Shown: positions 42,048 to 50,417 of the stretch, in pieces
How positions within the stretch are numbered: position 1 is the first letter of the stretch
Layout of the letters: every line of letters starts with the position of its first letter
From: Herbaspirillum sp.
GTDB lineage: Bacteria; Pseudomonadota; Gammaproteobacteria; Burkholderiales; Burkholderiaceae_D
Direction: 5' to 3'
Length of the DNA stretch: 50,614 nt
NCBI GenBank assembly: GCA_028292625.1
Contig: JAQGLY010000006.1
Span: forward strand, 1-50,614
The notes under the pieces: generated by a model
What the model was told of the DNA's origin: nothing
What the model saw: only the letters and a program-made list of their open reading frames with translations
The model's database searches: none
Made by a program: the position numbers and the translations under genes

Positions 42048-44306
42048 TTATTTGACATCGAAAGTCGTCACGCCATCCCAATCCGGCGGCGGCGCTTCCC
42101 TGCGGAAAACGGCGATGCGTCCCAGATACAAGGCATAGAGACCGTCCGCGCTTTCCCGTTGCAAATCCAGAATTTCGCGCTCGGCGCTATCCCACTGCTG
42201 CTCGCGCACCAATTGCAAGGCCTGATGCCAGCGCGCCAGCGCCTCCTGCTGCGCCTGGCTCAATGCGGAGGCGAAATCGAGAGGCTGGTAAATCGGCGCC
42301 GGCTCGTTCTTGCCCTTGACGCGCACCCTGTCCAGTTCCCGGTACGCATACTGCGGCGCCGCCGCCCGCGTCGCGGCGCCGACCACGATGCCGACGCCAT
42401 ATATCTTGGTAATCGATTCCAGCCGCGACGACAGATTCACCGCATCGCCCATCACCGTATACGCGCGCCGCACTTTCGAACCCATGTCGCCGACGCGCAT
42501 CATCCCCGTATTCAAGCCGATGCCGATATGCAGCGCAGGCCAGCCGCGCTCGACAAAATTCGCATTGAGCGCAATCACGCTGCGCTGCATTTGCAAAGCG
42601 GTCGCCACCGCGCGCGACGCATGATCCGGCAAGGCCACCGGCGCGCCCCAGAAGGCCATCACCGCGTCGCCGATATATTTGTCCAGCGTGCCGCGATTGC
42701 CGCGGATATCTCCCGACATCGCCGTCAGATAGGCATTGATGTATTCGCGCAAGGCATTCGGTTCCAGCCCTTCCGAAATCGTGGTAAACCCACGCACGTC
42801 GGAAAACATCACCGTCAGTTCGCGGCTTTCGCCTTCCATGCTGTAGCGCGCCGGATTGGCGGCCATTTCCGCCACCAGTTCGGGGGCCACGTATTCGCCG
42901 AACAGATTGACCATCGCGCGCCGCTGGCGATGTTCGAACAGATAGCCCCAGGCCAGATTGAAAAGAAACAAGGCGACGATCAACAGCAGCGCCATCGCCA
43001 GCGGCAGCACCAGATTGGCCGAATCGTAGAGCCAGTAATTGAAACCGGCTACCGCCGCCAGCGCGGCTGTGGCCAAACCCATCGCAAACAGCGGCGACAG
43101 CAGAGGCAGGATGCTGCCCAGCGCCGCACCGATCAGAATGATTTGCACCAGATTGAAGCCGGCGGAGAAATCGGGACGCTGCTTGAAATCGTTGTCCAGA
43201 ATGGAGGCCATGACATTGGCGTGTATTTCCACGCCGGGATAATTGGGGCTGACCGGCGTGGACCGCAGATCGTACAAGCCGGGCACGGTGGTGCCGACCA
43301 GGGCGATCGCATTCTCCAGCATCGCCGGCGGCAGGCGCCCCTTGATCACGTCGACCGCCGACACGTAGCGATACGCTCCGCCGTCGCGGCCACCGCGGCC
43401 GCGATAGGTGATCAGCGCGGTCAGGTGGCGTTCCACCGGCACCGCGGTAGGCTGCGGCCGGGTATTCAGGCGCAGTTCGTCGAGCACCCCGTAATCGCGC
43501 ATTTGCTGCTGCGACAGCACCGCATCCTGCAAAAATACCGGCTGTACTTTGCTTGCTCCCAGCGCCACCCGGGCACCGGCCAGCGCCAGCGATTCGTAAA
43601 AATCGTCGCCGATCCGCGCCAGCAAAGGGACGGAGCGGATGACGCCATCCGGATCCAGCATGGGATTAAAGAAACCGCCGGCGCGCGCCGCCAGTTGCAG
43701 CTGCGGCAAATTGGCGCCGTAAGCGCGCCACACGGTCGCATCCAGGCTGCGTCCGCCCAGATCGGCGGTGGTAAACGCCGGCGCCGGCAATTGCCCTTTG
43801 GCGATCGCCTGGGACTCGTTCGACAGGTTGTATCCCATCACTACCGGACGATCCCGCATGGCGGCGGCCATGCGCGCGTCGAAATCGAGCGTCGCCTTCA
43901 GCGTACGCAGTTGTTCGCCGAAGCGTGGAATGTCTTTCAGCTCGTGTCGGGCCAGCGCGGCCAGCGTCGGATAGCCGGAACTGATGTCCGGCTCGGCAAA
44001 CACAATATCGAATGCCGTGGCGCGGACGTGATAACGGGTGTTCAATTGATCGATCATGGCGGCCACTACGTCGCGGCTCCAGGGCCAGCGGCCGATTTCG
44101 GCCAGGCTTTTTTCATCGATATCGACGATCACGATGCGCTTGTCCAGCCGCACCTCGGGCAGACGCATGCGCATGTCGTACAAAAACAGATCCAGCCTAT
44201 CGACTATCGAAGCCGGACCCAAGCCCATGGTCTCCGCCGCCGCGAGCAATGTCAGCACCAATCCCAGCAGCCAGCGCGCCCCATGTTTGGCAAATGAACG
44301 CCGCAT
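42048..44306 (-). CDS. CHASE2-domain adenylate cyclase
   Basis: A 752-residue membrane sensor enzyme making cAMP. After TM1 (12-26) comes a periplasmic CHASE2 domain at about 30-370 (VIVDIDEKSLAEIGRWPWSRDV, ATAFDIVFAEPD, ALVGTTVPGLYDLRSTPVSPNYPGVEIHANVMASIL). Three TM helices lie at about 385-455. The class III cyclase domain is at about 490-670: FSDVRGF (metal Asp503), LDKYIGDAVMAFWGAP (adenine-selecting Lys543, metal Asp547), YTVMGDAVNLSSRLE (Thr617, Asn624, Arg628). These residues fit adenylate rather than guanylate specificity. A C-terminal tail of about 80 residues follows. It precedes the tps operon by 267 bases on the same strand. Signals from the periplasm, perhaps through FecR or TPS proteins, are inferred. 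Confidence 0.92.
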   Translation of the reverse strand: MRRSFAKHGARWLLGLVLTLLAAAETMGLGPASIVDRLDLFLYDMRMRLPEVRLDKRIVIVDIDEKSLAEIGRWPWSRDVVAAMIDQLNTRYHVRATAFDIVFAEPDISSGYPTLAALARHELKDIPRFGEQLRTLKATLDFDARMAAAMRDRPVVMGYNLSNESQAIAKGQLPAPAFTTADLGGRSLDATVWRAYGANLPQLQLAARAGGFFNPMLDPDGVIRSVPLLARIGDDFYESLALAGARVALGASKVQPVFLQDAVLSQQQMRDYGVLDELRLNTRPQPTAVPVERHLTALITYRGRGGRDGGAYRYVSAVDVIKGRLPPAMLENAIALVGTTVPGLYDLRSTPVSPNYPGVEIHANVMASILDNDFKQRPDFSAGFNLVQIILIGAALGSILPLLSPLFAMGLATAALAAVAGFNYWLYDSANLVLPLAMALLLIVALFLFNLAWGYLFEHRQRRAMVNLFGEYVAPELVAEMAANPARYSMEGESRELTVMFSDVRGFTTISEGLEPNALREYINAYLTAMSGDIRGNRGTLDKYIGDAVMAFWGAPVALPDHASRAVATALQMQRSVIALNANFVERGWPALHIGIGLNTGMMRVGDMGSKVRRAYTVMGDAVNLSSRLESITKIYGVGIVVGAATRAAAPQYAYRELDRVRVKGKNEPAPIYQPLDFASALSQAQQEALARWHQALQLVREQQWDSAEREILDLQRESADGLYALYLGRIAVFRREAPPPDWDGVTTFDVK

Positions 44307-44416
44307 GCCAATTCCCCGGTAATTTTTTAATTAGCCGCGATGATGCCATTGCTGGTTTATTCTCACAACAAGATCCGGCTGAATATGACACGCCTGAGGA
44401 ATGGTAAAGACCATCG

Positions 44417-45310
44417 TCAGGACATCGGAAACGTCGCGCTCAGATGTTCGGCAAAGGCATGCGCGATGACCGGGAGTTGGCGCCCCCGCAAACTGGCAAG
44501 CACCAAGTGCCCTTTGGGGAAACCGCGGTCGCCCAGTTCCTTGCTGATCAATTCGCCGTCATTCGTCGCCGCGCCTATCCCGATCTGGAAAGACAATGCA
44601 TGCTCCTGATATAAATAGCTGCGCAGGAATTCGAAGTTATTGCTTTCGATGATCGGTTTCAGCTTCAGGGACCGACGCGCCAGAAATTGATCCAGCATCG
44701 CTCGCGCCCCGATATTCCGGTATGGCATGACGAGCGGAAAGTCGACGCAGTCATTGAGCCGGACCGGGCCGTCATGCTGCGCCAGGGGATGGCTGCGATG
44801 CATCATCACGCGCAGCGATTGCTCGAACTCTGCAATGCGGTGAATATCCGCGTCCGGCGCCAGATTGAACACCAGCGCCAGGTCCGCTTCGAATGTGCGA
44901 AGGGCCTCCATCGCGCGTACCTGGTCGGCGATCAGGACCTGGAATTCGACCAGTGCATGCGATTGGCGAAAACCGGCGATGGCGCCGGACAAATAGCCGG
45001 GCACCAGCGCCTGGCTGGCGACCAGCCGCACCGAACCGCGCCGCAGCCCCTCGAGATCCTCGATCTCCGAACGCACCAGATCGAGGTCCGCGGCACGGCT
45101 GCGGATATATCGGATGAACAGTTCCCCTGCCGCCGTGAGACGCATGCCGCGCGGCAGCCGTTCGAAAATCGGCGTGCCCAGTTCATCCTCGATATCCTGA
45201 ACGCGGCGATTGACGGCGGACGCCGCCACATGCAGCCGTTCGGCCGCCTGGCGCACCGATCCGGCGCGCGCGACTTCGTCGACATACTGGAGAAAACGAA
45301 GATGGTTCAT
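44417..45310 (-). CDS. LysR-type regulator divergent from the ABC operon
   Basis: A 297-residue LysR-family protein. The helix-turn-helix is at the N-terminus: GSVRQAAERLHVAASAVNRRVQDIEDELGTPIFERLPRGMRLT. The effector-binding domain follows (RRGSVRLVASQALVPGYLSGAI, YRNIGARAMLDQFLARRSLKLKPIIESNNFEFLRSYLYQ). The ligand is unknown. It is transcribed away from the importer operon starting at 45734, and LysR proteins commonly control their divergent neighbours, so it is a likely second regulator beside sigma-54/NtrC. The CHASE2 cyclase gene lies 110 bases downstream in the same direction, which may allow read-through. Confidence 0.88.
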   Translation of the reverse strand: MNHLRFLQYVDEVARAGSVRQAAERLHVAASAVNRRVQDIEDELGTPIFERLPRGMRLTAAGELFIRYIRSRAADLDLVRSEIEDLEGLRRGSVRLVASQALVPGYLSGAIAGFRQSHALVEFQVLIADQVRAMEALRTFEADLALVFNLAPDADIHRIAEFEQSLRVMMHRSHPLAQHDGPVRLNDCVDFPLVMPYRNIGARAMLDQFLARRSLKLKPIIESNNFEFLRSYLYQEHALSFQIGIGAATNDGELISKELGDRGFPKGHLVLASLRGRQLPVIAHAFAEHLSATFPMS

Positions 45311-45446
45311 GCGGACGCCGCCTATATAAAAATGTACAGTCGGCTAGCATAACGCAATCGCGAACGCCAATTGACACATCCGACGACACAAACAGCGCCA
45401 TCATGGCGCACGTCTTCGTTGGCGAATGCACCCGCCCTGCCTGATA

Positions 45447-45463
45447 TGCACGAGTTTGGTGCA
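45447..45463. promoter_or_regulatory. NtrC-type enhancer dyad
   Basis: TGCACG-N5-GGTGCA matches the enterobacterial NtrC site (TGCACC-N5-GGTGCA) in 11 of 12 defined positions. A half-site TGCACC lies 20 bp upstream (45427-45432). The dyad centre is about 222 bp before the start site predicted from the sigma-54 promoter, a normal enhancer distance. Confidence 0.6.
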
Positions 45464-45650
45464 AGCGACCTATGGGCCAATATTCCTTCTCTTTCCGCGA
45501 TCGAGTCCGGCCGCCGCTTTCGGACCATGTTCGCCGCGCCGCCTCCTCGATGCATGGGCATGGCGCATCAACGCCCATACGTCTCCCCGCCTACCACTGC
45601 CGAATCGGCAACGGTTTGACGCCAAAAAGGCGGCATTTCGGAGCGATCAC

Positions 45651-45666
45651 TGGCATATCAATTGCA
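45651..45666 (+). promoter_or_regulatory. sigma-54 promoter of the ABC operon
   Basis: TGGCATATCAATTGCA matches the sigma-54 consensus TGGCAYR-N4-TTGCW at every defined base, with the invariant GG and GC separated by 10 bp. It is 68 bases before the substrate-binding protein start codon and in the right orientation. Together with the NtrC-like dyad it indicates nitrogen-responsive expression. Confidence 0.7.
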
Positions 45667-45733
45667 TAGCTGGACGCGTGAAACAAAAAAACATCCTCGC
45701 CCAACGCTTTCCTTAAAACGTCAGGAAGACTTT

Positions 45734-46780
45734 ATGTCCCGCTTTTTCCACCGGCGCGCCGCTTCGACCGCGTTCGCTTTCACCGTGCTCGGCCTGATTG
45801 CCATGGCGCTGCCTCATCCGGCGCTGGCGCAGACCAAAATCAAAATGGTCCTCAACTGGAAATACGAAGGTCCGCAAGCCTGGTTTTTCCTGGCGCAGGA
45901 CAAGGGTTACTTCAAGGCCGAAGGGCTCGACGTTCAGATCGACCAGGGCGAAGGATCGTCGGCATCGATTCCCAAGGTAGCGTCCGGCGCGTATCAGGCC
46001 GGCTTCGGCGATATCAACGCCATTATCGAGCTGGCCGCGAAGGATCCGGCCCAGGCGCCGGTCGCGGTCCAGATGCTTTACAACACGACGCCGTTCGCCA
46101 TCGTGGTCAAGAAGGACAGCCCGATCAAGACCCCCAAGGACCTGGAAGGAAAAACGGCCGGCGCCCCCGCCAATGACGGTGCGCTGAAGCTGTTCCCCGC
46201 CTTTGCGAAAATCGCGCACGTCGATGCCGGCAAGGTCGCCATTACCAACATGGCGCCGAATCTGCGCGAGCAAATGCTGATGCGGGGCCAGGTGGACGCC
46301 ATCTTCGGCTATGTCACGACAGTCACCTTCAGCGGCAAGGGAATGGGGCTTGATCCGGGCAAGGATTGGCGTTTCATCCGTTATGGCGACTATGGCATGG
46401 ACCTGTACTCGAACGCCGTTTTTTTCTCGCGCAGCTTCATCAAGGAAAACCCGGCCGCGGTCAAAGGCTTTCTGGCCGCCCTCAATCATGCGATCAAGGA
46501 TGTCATCGCGAACCCGGATGCGGCGGTCGATTACGTGATGAAGCGCGAAGCGCTGCTCAAGCGTGACGTGGAGAAGGAAAAATTGATCGCCACCATGCGC
46601 AACGACATGAGCCATCCGGAAATCGCACGGCTCGGCCTGGGCGATGTGGATGACGCGCGGCTCAAACGCAGCATCGCCATCGTCGTCGATACCAACAAGT
46701 TGCCGCGCATGCCGGCGCCGTCCGAAATTTTCGACCGCAGCTTTCTGCCGTCGCGCGCGGAACGCCCTTCCGCCTTGTAA
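45734..46780 (+). CDS. ABC substrate-binding protein, NMT1/SsuA/TauA type
   Basis: A periplasmic binding protein of 348 residues that delivers ligand to the permease/ATPase encoded downstream. A signal peptide (AFTVLGLIAMALPHPALA-Q) leads to the NMT1 core: KIKMVLNWKYEGPQAWFFLAQDKGYFKAEGLDVQIDQGEGS, KDSPIKTPKDLEGKTAGAP and VKGFLAALNHAIKDVIANPDAAVDYV. This family binds sulfonates, nitrate, pyrimidines (HMP, formylaminopyrimidine) or aromatic acids; the ligand cannot be read here. The frame is open to 45662, but the ATG at 45734 has AGGAAG upstream and gives the signal peptide. It is the first gene of the operon. Confidence 0.9.
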   Translation: MSRFFHRRAASTAFAFTVLGLIAMALPHPALAQTKIKMVLNWKYEGPQAWFFLAQDKGYFKAEGLDVQIDQGEGSSASIPKVASGAYQAGFGDINAIIELAAKDPAQAPVAVQMLYNTTPFAIVVKKDSPIKTPKDLEGKTAGAPANDGALKLFPAFAKIAHVDAGKVAITNMAPNLREQMLMRGQVDAIFGYVTTVTFSGKGMGLDPGKDWRFIRYGDYGMDLYSNAVFFSRSFIKENPAAVKGFLAALNHAIKDVIANPDAAVDYVMKREALLKRDVEKEKLIATMRNDMSHPEIARLGLGDVDDARLKRSIAIVVDTNKLPRMPAPSEIFDRSFLPSRAERPSAL

Positions 46781-46799
46781 CCTTCATTGGAAAATAATC

Positions 46800-47591
46800 A
46801 TGGATTTGCAATTAAAAGATAAAGTTGTCGTCATCACCGGACCGGCCAAAGGCATGGGCCGGACCATTACCCTCGCCTTCGCCCGGGAAGGCGCGAAGCT
46901 GGTTCTTACGGGCCGGGACACCGCCGCCATCGAACCGGTCGCGGCGCAAGCGCGCGCCCTCGGCGTGGCGGTCATCGTCGTCAAATGCGATCTGACCGTC
47001 GGGTCGCAAACCGAAACGCTGGCGCAGGAAGCGCTTGCCGCATTCGGCCGCATCGACGTACTGGTCAACGTGGCGGGCGGATCGGGCCCCATCGGAAAAA
47101 CCGGCTGGGAAACCACGGAAGAAGAATTCAACGAAATCGTGCAGCTGAACATGACCGGTTCCTTCAACACGATCAAGGCGGTGCTGCCGTCGATGATCGA
47201 ACACGCCAGCGGAAAGATCGTCAATGTCGGCGGCACCTTCGGCATGCGCGGACGCGCCGGCCGCATGGCGTATTCGGCATCGAAATGGGGCTTGAGAGGC
47301 ATCACCAAAAGCTTCGCGCTGGAAGCCGGCGCCTACGGCATCAATGTAAACTGCGTCGCGCCCGGCATGGTCGACGGCCCGCGCTTTCGCGAAAAGGTCT
47401 GCGCCGAAATGAGCAAGAAACTGGGCATCACGCTGGAAGAAGCGATGACGCGGCACGCCGCCGACTATGCGCTCAAGCGCGTTTCCACGGATGTCGATGT
47501 CGCCAATGCCTGCCTGTTCCTCGCCAGCGATGTTTCCCGCCAAATTACAGGCGTGGATCTGCCGGTGGACGGCGGATTCGCGATGCTATAG
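46800..47591 (+). CDS. short-chain dehydrogenase/reductase
   Basis: A 263-residue classical SDR. The NAD(P) loop is VVVITGPAKGMGRTITLAF (TGxxxGxG), the NNAG-like motif is VLVNVAGGSG, and the catalytic YxxxK is MAYSASKWGLRG, with Gly/Thr instead of the usual Ser in the KIVNVGGTFGMRG strand. The last point matters: the canonical catalytic Ser about 13 residues before Tyr is not obvious. The C-terminus VTGVDLPVDGG-type (ITGVDLPVDGGFAML) is typical. The substrate, probably an alcohol or keto intermediate of the imported compound, is unknown. It lies 19 bases after the binding protein gene. Confidence 0.88.
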   Translation: MDLQLKDKVVVITGPAKGMGRTITLAFAREGAKLVLTGRDTAAIEPVAAQARALGVAVIVVKCDLTVGSQTETLAQEALAAFGRIDVLVNVAGGSGPIGKTGWETTEEEFNEIVQLNMTGSFNTIKAVLPSMIEHASGKIVNVGGTFGMRGRAGRMAYSASKWGLRGITKSFALEAGAYGINVNCVAPGMVDGPRFREKVCAEMSKKLGITLEEAMTRHAADYALKRVSTDVDVANACLFLASDVSRQITGVDLPVDGGFAML

Positions 47592-47604
47592 AGGAATAAA
47601 AAAG

Positions 47605-47670
47605 ATGAGCCAAGTTGACCGCGTCATCCGGGGCGCCAGATTCGTATCGGCCGCCCGGGTCGTCGCATGA
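47605..47670 (+). pseudogene. 21-codon stub resembling an amidohydrolase start
   Basis: GAGGA at 47591-47595 precedes an ATG that opens MSQVDRVIRGARFVSAARVV and then stops. The VIRGxRxVxAxxVV pattern is how cyclic amidohydrolases (dihydropyrimidinase/allantoinase group) begin, so this looks like the 5' end of such a gene left after a deletion. Its TGA (47668-47670) overlaps the ATPase start (47667) as ATGA, so it may now serve as a translational coupler. It could also be a chance leader peptide. Confidence 0.5.
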
Positions 47671-48533
47671 CATTATCTTCAAAGACCAAATTCCTGGTCG
47701 ATTTGTCCAATGTCAGCGTGCGTTACGGCGGCGGCACGATTGCGCTGGACAAAACCGATCTGCAGATAGAACGCGGCGACTTTGTCGCCCTGGTCGGGCC
47801 CAGCGGCTGTGGCAAGTCGACCATCCTCAAGCTGGTGGCGGGACTGCTGCAGCCGACCTCCGGCGGGGTGATCGTCGGCGGCCGCGAAGTCGGCGCCCTC
47901 GGCACGCAACCGACCCGCATCGGACTCGCATTTCAAAATCCGACCATGCTGCCGTGGCTGACGATCCGCGAAAACATCATGATTCCGCTCAAGATCGTCA
48001 CGCCGTTCCGGCAGGATTACCGGAAAAAAAAGCATGGCGAATACGCCGATCGCGCCGAAGCGCTGCTGGCTCAGGTCGGTCTGAAGGGCTTTGGCGGCAA
48101 GCGTCCGTGGCAGTTGTCCGGCGGCATGCTGCAGCGTGCATCGCTGTGCCGCGCGCTGATCCATGAGCCGGAGTTGCTGTTGCTCGACGAACCGTTTGGC
48201 GCGCTCGACCAATTCACGCGCGAAGAGCTGTGGGACATCATGCAGCAACTCTGGATGAAGACGCGCCCGACCGTGCTGCTGGTGACACACGATCTGCGCG
48301 AATCCGCCTATCTGGCCAATCGCATCTGCGTGATGAGTGCGCGCCCGGGCCGCATCCTCGAAGACCGGACCGTGCCCTTCGATCGGCCTCGCACGCTGGA
48401 AGCAAGCTATGCGCCGGAGTTCGCCACGCTGGTGCAGCAATTGCGCATGCGCATCGCGCAGGCGCGCGCCGTCGAGCCCCCGGACGGCGCGGCATCGATG
48501 TCCGCCAAGACGCCCGAAACGGAGCAAGCATGA
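47667..48533 (+). CDS. ABC transporter ATP-binding protein (SsuB/TauB type)
   Basis: A 288-residue ATPase driving the importer. Walker A is GPSGCGKST, the Q loop is LAFQNPTMLPWLT, the signature is LSGGMLQR, Walker B is LLLLDEPFGALD, and the H loop is LLVTHDLRES. The MLPWLTIREN stretch is typical of the nitrate/sulfonate/taurine group. All key residues are present. A C-terminal extension of about 30 residues follows the core. Its start overlaps the amidohydrolase stub, and its stop overlaps the permease gene (ATGA). Confidence 0.92.
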   Translation: MTLSSKTKFLVDLSNVSVRYGGGTIALDKTDLQIERGDFVALVGPSGCGKSTILKLVAGLLQPTSGGVIVGGREVGALGTQPTRIGLAFQNPTMLPWLTIRENIMIPLKIVTPFRQDYRKKKHGEYADRAEALLAQVGLKGFGGKRPWQLSGGMLQRASLCRALIHEPELLLLDEPFGALDQFTREELWDIMQQLWMKTRPTVLLVTHDLRESAYLANRICVMSARPGRILEDRTVPFDRPRTLEASYAPEFATLVQQLRMRIAQARAVEPPDGAASMSAKTPETEQA

Positions 48534-49324
48534 ACCGCACATCCGCTTCGACATTGCGCCGCAACCTGTTGTCGACCGGCGCGTTCATCGGCTTCTTTCT
48601 GCTATGGGAACTCGGCTGCGTCGTGTTCAAGGTGTCGGATCTGATCTTGCCCCGGCCCAGCCTGATATTGCTGACGCTGATCGAAAAGCTGCCGCTGCTC
48701 ATGCCGCATGCGCTGCAGACCCTCGGCACCACGCTGGCCGGCTTTGTGCTGGGCGTGCTGGCGGGCATGCTGATCGGCGTGGCGATCGGTTGTTCCAGGC
48801 TGGCTTACGATGTGGCCTATCCGCTGCTGGTCGGCTTTTCGAGCATTCCCAAGGTGGCGGTAGTGCCGATCTTCGTGCTCTGGTTCGGCGCGGGGACTGT
48901 TCCCGCTATCCTGACCTCGATGGTCATCAGCATTTTCCCGGTCGTGGTCAACGTCGCCACCGGGCTGGCCACGACCGAGCCGGAGCTGGAGGACATCTTG
49001 CGGGTTCTCGGCGCGTCGAAAGGCGACATCCTGTGGAACGTCGGCCTGCCGCGCGCCTTGCCATATTTGTTCGCCTCCCTGAAAATCGCGATCACGCTAT
49101 CATTCGTCGGCACCGTTTTATCCGAAACGGTTGCATCGAACAAAGGCATAGGGAACGTGATGATGATCGCCAGCGGGAATTTCGACGTGACGCTGGTGTT
49201 TGCCGGACTATTTATCCTGGCGATACTCGGCGTTGCCCTGTATGGTGTATGCGCAATGATAGAAGGCCGCCTGACGGGATGGACGCAACGCAAAGGCGGC
49301 GACAATGAAAAGGTGGTGGTGTAA
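48530..49324 (+). CDS. ABC transporter permease (SsuC/TauC type)
   Basis: A 264-residue inner-membrane permease with about six TM helices (for example GAFIGFFLLWELGCVVF, LAGFVLGVLAGMLIGVAIG). The EAA loop that docks to the ATPase is VLGASKGDILWNVGLPRALPYLFASLKIA. The start ATG overlaps the ATPase stop; the frame is open far upstream only because it runs antisense-like through the ATPase gene. The stop overlaps the LOG gene start by one base (TAATG). With the binding protein and ATPase it completes one importer. Confidence 0.92.
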   Translation: MNRTSASTLRRNLLSTGAFIGFFLLWELGCVVFKVSDLILPRPSLILLTLIEKLPLLMPHALQTLGTTLAGFVLGVLAGMLIGVAIGCSRLAYDVAYPLLVGFSSIPKVAVVPIFVLWFGAGTVPAILTSMVISIFPVVVNVATGLATTEPELEDILRVLGASKGDILWNVGLPRALPYLFASLKIAITLSFVGTVLSETVASNKGIGNVMMIASGNFDVTLVFAGLFILAILGVALYGVCAMIEGRLTGWTQRKGGDNEKVVV

Positions 49325-49926
49325 TGACAGATAAACCGGTTTCGCTGCGCTCGGTCGCGGTCTTTTGCGGCTCCAATTTCGGGACCTCTCCCGCTTACGC
49401 CGAAAGCGCCGGGGCGCTCGGCGCCGAGCTTGCGCGGCGCGGCATTCGGCTGATCTATGGCGGCACCAGCAAAGGACTGATGGGCGTGATCGCCGATGCC
49501 GCGCTGGCTGCCGGAGGCGAAGTCGTCGGCGTCATCAATCGCCGGCTGTTCGAGCGCGGTCACCTGCATGCGGCGCTGACCCGGCATGAAGTGGTGACGG
49601 ACATGCGGGCCCGCAAGGCGCGCATGGCGGAACTTGCCGATGCGTTCATTGCGCTGCCGGGAGGCTACGGCACGCTCGAAGAGCTGCTCGAAATGGCGAC
49701 GCTGACGCAGCTTGGCGATCACTTAAAGGCATTCGGCGCGCTCAATGTCCGCGGTTACTACGAACCGCTGCGCGCGATGCTGAGCCTCGGCGAAAGAGAA
49801 GGCTTCATCAAGGCCGAACATCGGGACATGCTGGTGCTCGCCGCCGATGCGCCAAGCCTGCTGGATCAACTCGCTTCGTGGACTGCGCCTACGGTCACCA
49901 AGTGGATAGCGCAGCCGGGGTCGTGA
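49324..49926 (+). CDS. LOG-family nucleotide 5'-monophosphate phosphoribohydrolase
   Basis: A 200-residue cytosolic Rossmann-like enzyme. The motifs of the LOG (lonely guy) family are clear: VAVFCGSNFGTSPAY, YGGTSKGLMG, DMRARKARMAELADAFIALPGGYGTLEELLE (PGGxGTxxE with the catalytic Arg/Glu). LOG enzymes split nucleoside 5'-monophosphates, including cytokinin nucleotides, into base and ribose-5-phosphate. Its start overlaps the permease stop (TAATG), so it belongs to this operon. Together with an amidohydrolase it suggests handling of a purine- or pyrimidine-like compound, though LOG genes also occur in unrelated contexts. Confidence 0.9.
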   Translation: MTDKPVSLRSVAVFCGSNFGTSPAYAESAGALGAELARRGIRLIYGGTSKGLMGVIADAALAAGGEVVGVINRRLFERGHLHAALTRHEVVTDMRARKARMAELADAFIALPGGYGTLEELLEMATLTQLGDHLKAFGALNVRGYYEPLRAMLSLGEREGFIKAEHRDMLVLAADAPSLLDQLASWTAPTVTKWIAQPGS

Positions 49927-49974
49927 CGGTAGGCGCGATTGGGCAATTTCACTTTTCAATTACCTGGATAGACA

Positions 49975-50400
49975 ATGACAAAACTTAAAATCACCAGCGG
50001 CGACCACGTGTTCATCGCGGAAACGCACCCGGAAGCGCCGCAAACCGTACAGGCGTTCCTGAAGCTGCTGCCGTATCGCCAGAAGCTCATCCACGTCCGC
50101 TGGAGCGGAGAGGCTTGCTGGATCCCGCTCGGCGAGTTCCGCCTGGAACGCGACGGCAAACCCGTCGGTTTCGAAAATCACACCAGCCACCCATCGGCGG
50201 GCGATATCCTGTTTTACCCGGGGGGTTACAGCGAAACCGAGATCATCTTCGCCTATGGCTCATGCAGTTTCGCCAGCAAAATGGGGCCGCTCGCCGGCAA
50301 CCATTTTCTTACCGTTGTCGAAGGCAAGGAACATTTGCGCGAACTGGGACGCAAGGTCCTGTGGGAAGGCGCGCAGGACGTGCTGTTCGAAGCCATTTGA
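49975..50400 (+). CDS. DUF3830 family protein (cyclophilin-like fold)
   Basis: A 141-residue protein of the DUF3830 family: TVQAFLKLLPYRQKLIHVRWSGEACWIPLG, then PSAGDILFYPGGYSETEIIFAYGSCSFASKMGPLAGNHFLTVVEG. Relatives have a cyclophilin-like barrel, and their function is unknown; they are often found with amidohydrolase or creatininase-type genes and importers, as here. No signal peptide is present. It starts 48 bases after the LOG gene and ends 17 bases before the amidohydrolase start. Confidence 0.8.
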   Translation: MTKLKITSGDHVFIAETHPEAPQTVQAFLKLLPYRQKLIHVRWSGEACWIPLGEFRLERDGKPVGFENHTSHPSAGDILFYPGGYSETEIIFAYGSCSFASKMGPLAGNHFLTVVEGKEHLRELGRKVLWEGAQDVLFEAI

Positions 50401-50417
50401 CCGCACGGCAATCACCT

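Larger units (their letters stand above)
45311..45733. other. control region of the divergent LysR / ABC operon
   Basis: A 423-base gap. It contains an NtrC-like dyad (45447-45463) with a neighbouring half-site TGCACC (45427-45432) and a sigma-54 promoter match (45651-45666). I see no coding sequence with a ribosome binding site. The SBP start has AGGAAG at 45723-45728. Confidence 0.55.

Noticed and set aside
41883..44297. 804-codon plus-strand open frame antisense to the cyclase gene
   Set aside because: Rich in Arg, His and Gln with no domain or ribosome binding site; it is the GC-rich shadow of the CHASE2 cyclase gene, whose motifs are all intact.
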